Below, piece by piece: positions 31,116 to 38,771 of a stretch of 49,176 nucleotides of DNA. Numbering within the stretch: position 1 is the stretch's first letter; every line of letters starts with the position of its first letter. This DNA comes from Polyangiaceae bacterium (lineage in GTDB: Bacteria > Myxococcota_A > Polyangia > Polyangiales > Polyangiaceae). Where the stretch lies: NCBI GenBank assembly GCA_025937835.1, contig JAICQO010000045.1, positions 1 through 49,176 on the forward strand, written 5' to 3'. The translations under genes and the position numbers were made by a program. The notes under the pieces were generated by a model. It saw only the letters and a list, made by a program, of their open reading frames with translations. It made no database searches and was not told where the DNA came from.

Positions 31116-32213
31116 GTGGGAGTCCGCTCGTCTGTGCTCGGGTGCCTCGCTCGTTTCGTTTCCTCGGCGTCGAGATGGATTTGCTTCTGCGGGCTGCTGA
31201 CCGCTGCGCGGCTGTCTGAGGCTCAACCGGTGAGCGCGCGGCTCGTGCTCACGTACGATCCGAGCTCCGCGGAACAGCGGGAGGCACTGCTGGCCGTACG
31301 TGTGCACCTCAGCGGATCGCCGATCGAGCTCGTGGAACAACCCGTGGATACGGCAGGCGATTTGGCCGATCGACTCGCCGCCGCGGGGACCCTGGCCACA
31401 TCGCACGCAGCGCTCGGGACGTTTTCGATCGAGCAGGCCGCGGACCGTTCGCTCCTCGTGTTCTTCACCGAGCCCGGCGGCAGCGCGACGCTGGTGCGCC
31501 GCCTGCCTGCGTCGGAAGCCGGCAGCCGCGTGGCCATCGAGCAGGCCGCGATCGTGGTGCGGTCGCTGATCGAGGCGCTGCTCGAGGGAGGTCGATTGGG
31601 TATCGTCCCAGAACGAGACCCAGCGCTCGAGGCAACGCCTGCCGGCGCCACCGCAGCCCAGATCGCTCCGCAAGCGCCCGCGCCCCCCGAGGTCGAGGCC
31701 CCTCGAGTATTTCTTCTGCTCGGTTATGCCGGCGCGTACCCGAGCGGCGGTTTGACCTGGCAATCCGGAATGGCGGTGGGCGCACGCTGGCTCGTCCTTC
31801 CGACGGCCTACGTGGGCGCTCGCTACACGCTGTTTCCCGCCGCAAGCCTCGACGCGGGCAGCGCGCGCGTGTCGATCGCGCGCCACCCCGGGGAGCTGGT
31901 GCTCGGCTATGCCGCGGGGACCTCGCTGCTCATGAACTTCGAGCTGTCTGCGATCTTCGAGCACAGCTCGCGGGAGACCGTGGCGACGGATGCTGCGTTC
32001 GCACCGACACGACCGGGGTCACACTGGACCTTCGGCCTCGGTCCTCGCGCAGGAGCGATCCTGGCCCCTTCCCCCGCCCTTCGTCTCGCGGTCCGGGGAG
32101 GCGCAGACTTCCTCATAAGCCAGCCAGAGTATGCGACCGACGAGCGAACGGTGGTGGCTCCTGGTAGAATTCGGCCCCGATTGGACGTGGAGCTGGGGGT
32201 CGGCGTCTGGTGA
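31116..32213 (+). CDS. Secreted protein with possible outer-membrane barrel C-terminus
   Basis: A 365-residue protein that I cannot name. It has an N-terminal hydrophobic signal (ICFCGLLTAARLSEA). A ~130-residue globular domain follows (ARLVLTYDPSSAEQREALLA; ASEAGSRVAIEQAAIVVRSL), then a Pro/Ala linker. The C-terminal ~165 residues have alternating amphipathic beta strands typical of small outer-membrane barrels (MAVGARWLVLPTAYVGARYT; TFGLGPRAGAILAPSPALRL; ending RPRLDVELGVGVW with an aromatic last residue). Proteins of this build commonly accompany sigma/FecR pairs in myxobacteria. The start codon is GTG 31116; an ATG at 31106 is in another frame. Confidence 0.62.
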   Translation: MGVRSSVLGCLARFVSSASRWICFCGLLTAARLSEAQPVSARLVLTYDPSSAEQREALLAVRVHLSGSPIELVEQPVDTAGDLADRLAAAGTLATSHAALGTFSIEQAADRSLLVFFTEPGGSATLVRRLPASEAGSRVAIEQAAIVVRSLIEALLEGGRLGIVPERDPALEATPAGATAAQIAPQAPAPPEVEAPRVFLLLGYAGAYPSGGLTWQSGMAVGARWLVLPTAYVGARYTLFPAASLDAGSARVSIARHPGELVLGYAAGTSLLMNFELSAIFEHSSRETVATDAAFAPTRPGSHWTFGLGPRAGAILAPSPALRLAVRGGADFLISQPEYATDERTVVAPGRIRPRLDVELGVGVW

Positions 32214-32296
32214 ACCGGTACTCACTAGCAGTGATGCGAAGCGAGTCTTTCGGGCGGGTACTTTTAGAACGAATTGATCCGCCTGAAACGCCGGCC

Positions 32297-32330
32297 CGGA
32301 CACACTTGATCTCCGGACACTCGCGGACAC
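32297..32330. repeat. Three direct copies of cggacac upstream of the FecR gene
   Basis: The heptamer cggacac occurs at 32297-32303, 32314-32320 and 32324-32330, within the 162-bp gap before the FecR/TPR gene and ending 45 bp before its ATG. The spacings are 17 and 10 bp. It could be a regulator site or chance in GC-rich DNA. Confidence 0.35.
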
Positions 32331-32375
32331 AAGAATGTTTCGAATTCGAGCACGCCGTCACCGGCCCGGAGCCCG

Positions 32376-33620
32376 ATGAACCCGGATTGCGAACGCTGGG
32401 TGGAGCTTTCGGATCGGCAAGCGATCGGCCAGACGCTGCCGCACGACGCTGAAGAATTCCTGCGGGAGCATGCGCGGGTCTGTCGTCCCTGTGGGCAGCA
32501 CGCCGCGCTTTTTCGGGGTCTTCGCATCTCTGACCAGCCGGAGGGCGTGCCGTCGGAGCGTGAAATCGACGACGTGCTGCTCGGCGTTGCCAGGGCGACC
32601 CGGCGGCAGAGCAACGCGCACCGGCGGCTAGCTGGTGGCGCGGCTGCGCTGGCCCTGGCCGCGGGCTTGGCGCTCTGGATCACCGGGCGCGACGACGCCG
32701 GAGCGGGAGGGGCGCACTCGAGCAGCGCGACCCAGAGCTCCGGAGCGGTTGCGGTGCCCGAGCACAAAGCGTCGAATCCTTCTCCTCCATCAGGGGAAGC
32801 CGGCTGCTCGGAGGTCGTGACGGGTGTCGTGGTCTGCGTGGCGGCGGGGACCTCGATCACGAGCAAAGATCTGGCCTCGAAGGACCGCGTGCTCGGGCTC
32901 GGTGGCGGGCGTGTCGTGGTCTCGCTCGTGCCGCAACCTGCCGGGACGTCCTTCAGCATCGTTACCGAAAAAGGCCGCGTCACCGCGGTCGGCACGGTCT
33001 TCTCGGTCGAGTCCTCGGACGACGGCGCGATCACGGCGCGTGTCGTCGAAGGCAAGGTGGTCGTGCGCGAGAAGGACACCTCCCCGGGTCGCCCGCTGCG
33101 AGCTGGCGAGTCCCTGCGCCTCGGCGAGCTGAAGCCGTCGGCGCTCACCGTCGAAGAGCGTGATCGAGACCTCGAGCTCTTGCCGGCCGAACTGCGGGCC
33201 CCGCTGCGCGAGCCCGCTCCACCGCCCTCCGCGTCGGCGTCCGCACCGAACCCTGAAGGGTTGCTCCAGCAGGCGCTGGCGTTGCGCGCTCGCGGACAAT
33301 TCCGGCGCGCCGCAGAGGTCTACCGCCAGATCCACGAAGCGACCCCCGGCAGCGCCGCCGGGGGCACGGCCCTGGTGTCGCTCGGTGAGCTCTCACTTTC
33401 TTCACTGAAGGACCCGCGCGCCGCGCTCGCCGCGTTCGACTCGTACCTGGCGACGGGTGGTGCCCTGTCGCAAGAAGCGGCGTTCGGCAGGATCCGAGCG
33501 CTGCGCGCGCTCGGGCGCAGCGCGGAGGAACGAACCGCGATCGAACGATTCGTGGCGCGCTACCCGAAGGTCCCCCAAAGCCGCGTCCTTCGCGAGCGGC
33601 TCCACACGCTCGGGAAATGA
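32376..33620 (+). CDS. FecR-domain anti-sigma-like membrane protein with TPR tail
   Basis: A 414-residue protein with, in order: a zf-HC2-like Cys/His stretch (LREHARVCRPCGQH, about 29-42); one transmembrane helix (about 84-104, LAGGAAALALAAGLALWITG); a periplasmic FecR domain (about 150-235, FSIVTEKGRVTAVGTVFSVE); a Pro/Ala linker; and TPR repeats (about 285-410, LALRARGQFRRAAEVYRQIH). FecR proteins relay periplasmic signals to a sigma factor. The nearest sigma gene is the divergent one at 30.3-30.9 kb. Its stop overlaps the next start by 4 bp (ATGA), beginning a three-gene operon. Confidence 0.84.
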   Translation: MNPDCERWVELSDRQAIGQTLPHDAEEFLREHARVCRPCGQHAALFRGLRISDQPEGVPSEREIDDVLLGVARATRRQSNAHRRLAGGAAALALAAGLALWITGRDDAGAGGAHSSSATQSSGAVAVPEHKASNPSPPSGEAGCSEVVTGVVVCVAAGTSITSKDLASKDRVLGLGGGRVVVSLVPQPAGTSFSIVTEKGRVTAVGTVFSVESSDDGAITARVVEGKVVVREKDTSPGRPLRAGESLRLGELKPSALTVEERDRDLELLPAELRAPLREPAPPPSASASAPNPEGLLQQALALRARGQFRRAAEVYRQIHEATPGSAAGGTALVSLGELSLSSLKDPRAALAAFDSYLATGGALSQEAAFGRIRALRALGRSAEERTAIERFVARYPKVPQSRVLRERLHTLGK

Positions 33621-35170
33621 CGGGGCGGCGCGTGGCCATCCCGGCCCTGCTGCTGGGCCTGGGCGCGCTGCGCTGCGGTGTCGAACGAGACATCGTGGCG
33701 CGGCGCCTGTCCGCCGCGGAAACGGGCGGCAGTGACACGGGAGGTCGAATCGAGACCGCGGGCAAGGCGACTCAGGGCGGCGCGGGCGGCGGTGCTCGAA
33801 TCGGCTTTGGCGGCGCACTGTTCGGCGGTGCCCCGGCTCTCGGTCAAGGCGGCGCGGGCGGCCTGATCCAGGGCGGAAGCGACGCGGGCGGCAGCGAGGC
33901 AGCCGGTCGAGGCGGCGCACGCGTCGCGACCTGTGAAGAAGCCGCCTTCGTATCGACCGCGCAGAGCTCCCTGCCCACGCGGGACACCTGCGGCGCGTGG
34001 GCTGCACGCCGCAGCTTCGCCCACGCCCTGTGCGCGTGCACGGAGGTCGATCTGGGGCGCGGACTCGTGACCACGGCCTTCGACTCGTCGGATCCGGAGC
34101 GCGATCTGGAGGGGAGCGCGGCCGTGGGCGTCCTCGGCGATCTGCGTCGGGCGGAGTACTTGCGGCTCGACGGCTCGCTCACGGTTGCCGGCGATCTCAG
34201 CCTGCGCGCGAACGGCAGCGTCGACATCGCCGGTGACCTGCGGCTTGCCGGCTCGCTGACGGCCGCGGGTCCGATCTCGGTCGGTCGTGACGCCTGGTTC
34301 GCCGGAAATACGTCTTCGCTCAGCCTGTTGGAGGTCGAGCGCGACTTGCACACCGCCCCGCGCAGCCGGCTGATGTCGTTCGGTCCGCCGCGCGTCGGCG
34401 GCGAGCGTTTCGAGGAGGCGTTCACGATCGCGCCGCCGTGCGCGTGTGAGCCGAGCGAATTGCTCGACGTGCCCGGGATCGTCAGCGACGGCCTCACGCG
34501 CAACGACAACGCGCGCATCGGGCTCGCTCTCGACGCTCTCGACGCGCTCGACGCGCCCGACCCGGAGAGCCCGACCACCGAGCTGACGCTGTCTTGCGGG
34601 CGCTTTGCTCTCAGCGCCATCAGCGGGACAGCGCCCGTCACGATTCACGTCGAGGGTGCGGCGGCCCTGTTCGTCGACGGAAACGCGGAGCTCGGTCCCG
34701 ATTTCGTCCTCGAGCTCGGGGCCGGCGCGACGCTCGATTGGTTCGTTCGAGGCAGCCTGACGCTCGCGAGAGGTGCTCGGCTCGGTGACGCGCTCAGACC
34801 GGGCGCGCTCCGGCTTTACACGACCGCGCCCTTCGAGCTCGGCATACCGGGCACGGACGAAGTCGCCATGAACCTGTACGCGCCGCTCTCGGAGGTGCAG
34901 GTCGGAAACGCGGGCAACGTCTACGGCGCGCTGTTCGCGGGCAGCGTCACCTCGCCCGGGACCTTGCTCATCGACTACGACGTGTCGGTCTTGGCATCGA
35001 GCCCAGCCTGCGAGTCGTTCACGCCTCCCACCTGCAGCCGCTGCGATGACTGCGCGAGCAGCGCGACCTGTACGCTCGGGAGCTGTGCGCCCTGCACCAC
35101 GGACGCCGACTGCTGCTTTCCGCTCGTGTGCTCGCTCGGGGAGTGCGCCCCGCTGCGCACCGACGATTGA
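33617..35170 (+). CDS. Putative surface lipoprotein with Cys-rich C-terminus
   Basis: A 517-residue predicted lipoprotein (LGLGALRCG, Cys20) with a Gly-rich stalk. The central part is a beta-rich, possibly beta-helical region with repeats (SLTVAGDLSLRANGSVDIAG; DLRLAGSLTAAGPISVGRD). A segment, GNVYGALFAGSVTSPGTLL, is like the DUF7305-type adhesin/pilin-associated proteins. The C-terminal ~55 residues hold many Cys (CSRCDDC, CTLGSCAPC, DADCCFP), a disulfide-rich knob. Function is unknown; a cell-surface structural role is likely. It is translationally coupled to the FecR gene upstream and followed after 5 bp by a membrane-protein gene. Confidence 0.68.
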   Translation: MTGRRVAIPALLLGLGALRCGVERDIVARRLSAAETGGSDTGGRIETAGKATQGGAGGGARIGFGGALFGGAPALGQGGAGGLIQGGSDAGGSEAAGRGGARVATCEEAAFVSTAQSSLPTRDTCGAWAARRSFAHALCACTEVDLGRGLVTTAFDSSDPERDLEGSAAVGVLGDLRRAEYLRLDGSLTVAGDLSLRANGSVDIAGDLRLAGSLTAAGPISVGRDAWFAGNTSSLSLLEVERDLHTAPRSRLMSFGPPRVGGERFEEAFTIAPPCACEPSELLDVPGIVSDGLTRNDNARIGLALDALDALDAPDPESPTTELTLSCGRFALSAISGTAPVTIHVEGAAALFVDGNAELGPDFVLELGAGATLDWFVRGSLTLARGARLGDALRPGALRLYTTAPFELGIPGTDEVAMNLYAPLSEVQVGNAGNVYGALFAGSVTSPGTLLIDYDVSVLASSPACESFTPPTCSRCDDCASSATCTLGSCAPCTTDADCCFPLVCSLGECAPLRTDD

Positions 35171-35175
35171 GGTCC

Positions 35176-37029
35176 ATGTCCATCGCGGGGCTGTCTCGGC
35201 GAGCTGCTCGCTGGCTTTCGAGACGAAAGTACGCCGCCTGCGGGATCGTCGCGCTGGGACTTTTGCTGGCCAGCCCGTCGCTGTGGACGGAACCGGTCGC
35301 CGACGATCTGCTTCACGAGCTGCTCCTCAGGCCGGATCCCGGCGTCCGCGGCCTCGAGCCGAAGACGCTCGACCTGTTTCGATTCGCCAGCGGCGACGCG
35401 ACGAGGGCCCGCGCGCTGATGAACGAAGGGGTCTTCCCCTGGTGGACCGACCCGAGCGTGCGGCTTGCGTTCTTCCGTCCGCTGGCGGGGCTCACTCACT
35501 GGCTGGATTGGCGCTGGCTTGCCGGAAGCGCCTGGTGGATGCACCTCCACAGCCTGGCGTGGTACGGCGCGTTGCTGGGCGCGCTGGCGCTCACTTATCG
35601 CCGGCTCGCTTCGCCGGCGACCGGGCTGCTCGCACTGCTCTTCTACGCGGTGGATGACGCGCATGCGCCCACGGTCGGGTGGATCGCGAATCGCAACGCG
35701 GTTATCGCTCTGCTTTTTTCCGTGCTCGCCCTCGCCGCTCACGCCAGGTGGCGTACCAGCGGAAGAGCCAGGTTTTGCTGGCGCGCGCCGGCCTGGCTCG
35801 GCCTCGGCCTGCTCGCGGGCGAGTCGGGCATCGCGGGCGCGGCTTACCTGCTGGCTTATGCGCTGTTCCTCGAGCGCGGGCCGCTCCGCACGCGGGTGCG
35901 CTCGTTGCTCGGGCCGTTCCTCGTGTTGGTCGCCTGGCGCGTCGTCTACGTTCAGCTCGGCTACGGGACGTCCGGCTCCGGCGTTTATTTCGACCCGGTC
36001 ACCAGCCCGCTCACGTTCCTGCGCACGCTCGCTGAGCGGGTGCCCGTGTTGCTGCTGGCCGCGGTTGCGTTGCCGTGGTCCGACTTCTGGGAGGTGTACT
36101 CGCTCGTCTCGAGTTGGGCTGGGCCCGCTGTGTGGTGTTTCGCGATCGCGGTCTTGGCTGGACTCACGCTGTTGTTGCAGCCGCTGCTCCGCGACAGCGC
36201 CACGGCGCGCTTCTGGGCCGCGGGCACGGTCTTTTCGGCCGTCCCGGCGGCGTCGACCTTTCCGCACGATCGAATGCTGCTCGCCGTGACGGTCGGCTGG
36301 ATGGCCCTGCTCGCAGAGCTGCTGACCACGGCGGTTCGCTCTCGCAGCCGCGAGTTCTGGCTTGCTGCGCTCGTGTTGCTCCACGGCGTCGTCGCACCGC
36401 TGGTGTTGCCGGTTCGAGCTTCGCAGGTCGATCAGCTCGGTCGCTTGCTGTTGCGCTCCACCCGCGAGTTTCCGAACCCGGCTGCGCTCGCCGGCAGCAC
36501 CGTCGTCTTGTTGAATCCGCCCGCCGATCCGTTCGCGGCGTACTTGCCCCTGTACTTCGAAGCGCAGCAGCGCGCTCGACCGCGGCACTTCATGTGGCTG
36601 ACGAGCGGCGTGTCTCCGGTGCAAGTCCGCCGCTCGAACGCGCGAACCCTCGCGGTTCGGCCGGCGGCCGGCTACTTGAGTCACGCGACGCAGCTGATGC
36701 TGCGAAGCTCGAGTCGCCCATTGCCACTCGGCCACACCGTACGTCTCGAGGCCGCGACGTTGGAAGTGACGGCGCTCACCGCCGACGGCAGGCCGGCCGA
36801 GATCCGCGTGACGTTCGCACTGCCGCTCGACGATCCGGCCCTGGTGTTGATGAGCTGGAGCGCTGACCGCTACGTGAAATTCATCCCGCCGCGAGAAGGC
36901 GAGGTGGTCGAGCTACCTGCGATCGATCTCGTAAGACTGCTGCTGACTCGAGCTCAGAGCAGCGACTCGAGGGCCGCCCGTTCGAAGCGCAGCGTGTGGC
37001 CGAGCGCGGGGGGCGCGACGAGCGTGTAG
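35176..37029 (+). CDS. Polytopic membrane protein, GT-C glycosyltransferase-like
   Basis: A 617-residue protein with about ten to twelve transmembrane helices and a C-terminal soluble domain. The start at 35176 follows the previous stop by 5 bp with GAGG before it. An early acidic loop (TEPVADDLLHELL), then FRFASGD, FFRPLAGLTHWLDW and VGWIANRN resemble GT-C-type lipid-linked sugar transferases of the PMT/ArnT kind, but no diagnostic catalytic motif is certain. It is a clear paralogue of the convergent gene ending at 36954 (shared FRFASGD, VGW..RN, SGSG.Y.DP, VV.LNPP.D.FA.Y). Its last ~25 codons continue past the paralogue's end and are antisense to it, suggesting loss of the original stop. 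Confidence 0.72.
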   Translation: MSIAGLSRRAARWLSRRKYAACGIVALGLLLASPSLWTEPVADDLLHELLLRPDPGVRGLEPKTLDLFRFASGDATRARALMNEGVFPWWTDPSVRLAFFRPLAGLTHWLDWRWLAGSAWWMHLHSLAWYGALLGALALTYRRLASPATGLLALLFYAVDDAHAPTVGWIANRNAVIALLFSVLALAAHARWRTSGRARFCWRAPAWLGLGLLAGESGIAGAAYLLAYALFLERGPLRTRVRSLLGPFLVLVAWRVVYVQLGYGTSGSGVYFDPVTSPLTFLRTLAERVPVLLLAAVALPWSDFWEVYSLVSSWAGPAVWCFAIAVLAGLTLLLQPLLRDSATARFWAAGTVFSAVPAASTFPHDRMLLAVTVGWMALLAELLTTAVRSRSREFWLAALVLLHGVVAPLVLPVRASQVDQLGRLLLRSTREFPNPAALAGSTVVLLNPPADPFAAYLPLYFEAQQRARPRHFMWLTSGVSPVQVRRSNARTLAVRPAAGYLSHATQLMLRSSSRPLPLGHTVRLEAATLEVTALTADGRPAEIRVTFALPLDDPALVLMSWSADRYVKFIPPREGEVVELPAIDLVRLLLTRAQSSDSRAARSKRSVWPSAGGATSV

Positions 37030-38651
37030 CGGTCCCCGTGCCAGGCGACGAACACGAGCGATTCGTGCTCGAGCGGCACGCGGAACCGGAATCGGACGAC
37101 CGACGGCCCCTCGAGCTCGGTCTTTTCCAGGATCTGCGCGCTAAACGCCGCGAAATCGAGGACGGGGCGCAGCGACGTTCCGTCGCGCCGGTACAAGCGC
37201 TCGAGCGGCGCCGCCCAGTAGCCGCCCGGCCGCCGGACTTCGAGCGTATCGACGGCGACGCGCGTGATGCTGAACGCGGAGCTCGAGCTCGAGAGCCAAT
37301 ACAGATGGCGGGCCACGCCGGCGCCACGCGCGGCGCGCTCGAGCTGGATGTAGCTCGCGAACAGATCGCGCGGCGGATTCAACACGACGACCGTCCGGCG
37401 CTCGAGCTCGGGAATCGTATCGAAGATGCGCGTGGACTCCGCCGTGCGCTGGCCCAACTTCTGAAATTGTCCGGCGCGCAGCGCAAGCACCGCGGGCGCG
37501 CCCAGCGCGTGCCAGCCCACGAACAGCGCTGCGAGGACCCGAGGAGGGCGCAGGTGGGAGAGGCCGGGCACCAGACGGGACACGAGCGGCGTGACTCCGA
37601 GCAGAACGAGCAACAGCCCGCGATCGTTCGGTGGAGCCGCGCACAGCGGCACCAGCGCGAGCAGCGCGCTCAACGCCCAGAAGCGCGCGAGCGGCTCGCA
37701 ATGCACGGCACGGCGGACCGCAAAGCCGAAGGTCAGCGCCAACAGCGCGGCGAGCACGAGGCTCGCCCGTGCCTGGTCTCTTCCTCCGACGAAGATCAGA
37801 TCCGCCGAGACGGGCCCGACTGCAGCGCCGAGGCCGGACAAGAGCCGCTCCGGGGCCGCAGCCAGCAGCGCCGAGACGTCGTCCAGCGGGTCGAGGTACG
37901 CGCCCGAGCCGCTCGCGCCAAAGCCCGAGGCGAAGTGCAGTCCACGCCAGAGCAGCGTGACGAACGCGACGGGCAGGAGGCTGCGGATGCGCGCGCGTGC
38001 CGGCCGTGGATCGAGCATCCAGGTGTGACAGGCGATGTAAGCGAGCGCGCACAGCGCGAGTTCGCCGGACGCGAGCCCCGCCGCGAACAAGCACAGCGCG
38101 CGCAGGCGACAACCCGAGACCCAGGCCGTGATCGCGCAGATCCCGAAGAAGGTCGCGATCAGCGTGTTCCGACCGCTGAGCCAGCCCACGGCAGGTCCGA
38201 ACGACGGCGAGACAGCGAACAACAGCGTTGCAGCGAAGGCTCGCCATGTGTAGCGGCGCTCCAGGCGGCGATGCAGCCGCGCTGCCACAGCGATCACGAG
38301 GCCGAGCCAGACCAGGCTGTGCGCGTACATGAGCCGCGGCGAGCGCGGCCAGCAGGCAAAGTCGAGGGCGTGGGTCAGCGCGCTCAGCGGGCGCAGGAAT
38401 GCAATGCGGAGCTCGAGCTCGGACCACCACGGCAAGAGCACGCCCCGCTCGATGAGCTCGCGGTTTTGCTGGGCGTCGCCGCTCGCGAAGCGAAACGCCC
38501 CGAACAGTCCCGAATCGAGCCCTGAAAATCGGCCCCCCCGGAGCGCCAGCTCGATCACCGCGTCGTCGAGCACGCGCTCTGGACCGAGCGCCGGCAGACA
38601 CAAGCTCACGCCCACGAAGACGCAAGCCAGAAGCCGCCAGCGAACGGCCAC
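36954..38651 (-). CDS. Polytopic membrane protein, paralogue of the convergent GT-C-like gene
   Basis: A 565-residue multi-pass membrane protein with the same plan as its convergent neighbour: a signal-like first helix, an acidic loop (GPERVLDDAVIELAL), FRFASGD, AFLRPLSALTHALDF, VGWLSGRNTLIA, a SGSGAYLDP loop, and a C-terminal soluble region with VVVLNPPRDLFASYIQL and HESLVFVAWHGDRYTLVAPP. Role unknown; a membrane sugar or lipid transferase is suggested by the fold only. The 3' end overlaps the neighbour by 76 bp. It diverges from the lipocalin-prenyltransferase fusion with a 120-bp gap. Confidence 0.72.
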   Translation of the reverse strand: MAVRWRLLACVFVGVSLCLPALGPERVLDDAVIELALRGGRFSGLDSGLFGAFRFASGDAQQNRELIERGVLLPWWSELELRIAFLRPLSALTHALDFACWPRSPRLMYAHSLVWLGLVIAVAARLHRRLERRYTWRAFAATLLFAVSPSFGPAVGWLSGRNTLIATFFGICAITAWVSGCRLRALCLFAAGLASGELALCALAYIACHTWMLDPRPARARIRSLLPVAFVTLLWRGLHFASGFGASGSGAYLDPLDDVSALLAAAPERLLSGLGAAVGPVSADLIFVGGRDQARASLVLAALLALTFGFAVRRAVHCEPLARFWALSALLALVPLCAAPPNDRGLLLVLLGVTPLVSRLVPGLSHLRPPRVLAALFVGWHALGAPAVLALRAGQFQKLGQRTAESTRIFDTIPELERRTVVVLNPPRDLFASYIQLERAARGAGVARHLYWLSSSSSAFSITRVAVDTLEVRRPGGYWAAPLERLYRRDGTSLRPVLDFAAFSAQILEKTELEGPSVVRFRFRVPLEHESLVFVAWHGDRYTLVAPPALGHTLRFERAALESLL

Positions 38652-38771
38652 GCTTCATCCAGTGCGGGCTCACCAATGGAACGGGTGGGTGCGCGGCGCC
38701 AAACATCTCTGAACCAATGCGCCCGCCCGGACTCGCGCGCATCAGCCACTCACGAAGGTACGGCGGTCAAC

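Noticed and set aside
34975-38525. Long open frames opposite both GT-C-like membrane genes (34975-36735 minus and 36996-38525 plus)
   Set aside because: Both are Arg/Gln/Glu-rich without domains, whereas the opposite frames encode paralogous transmembrane proteins.
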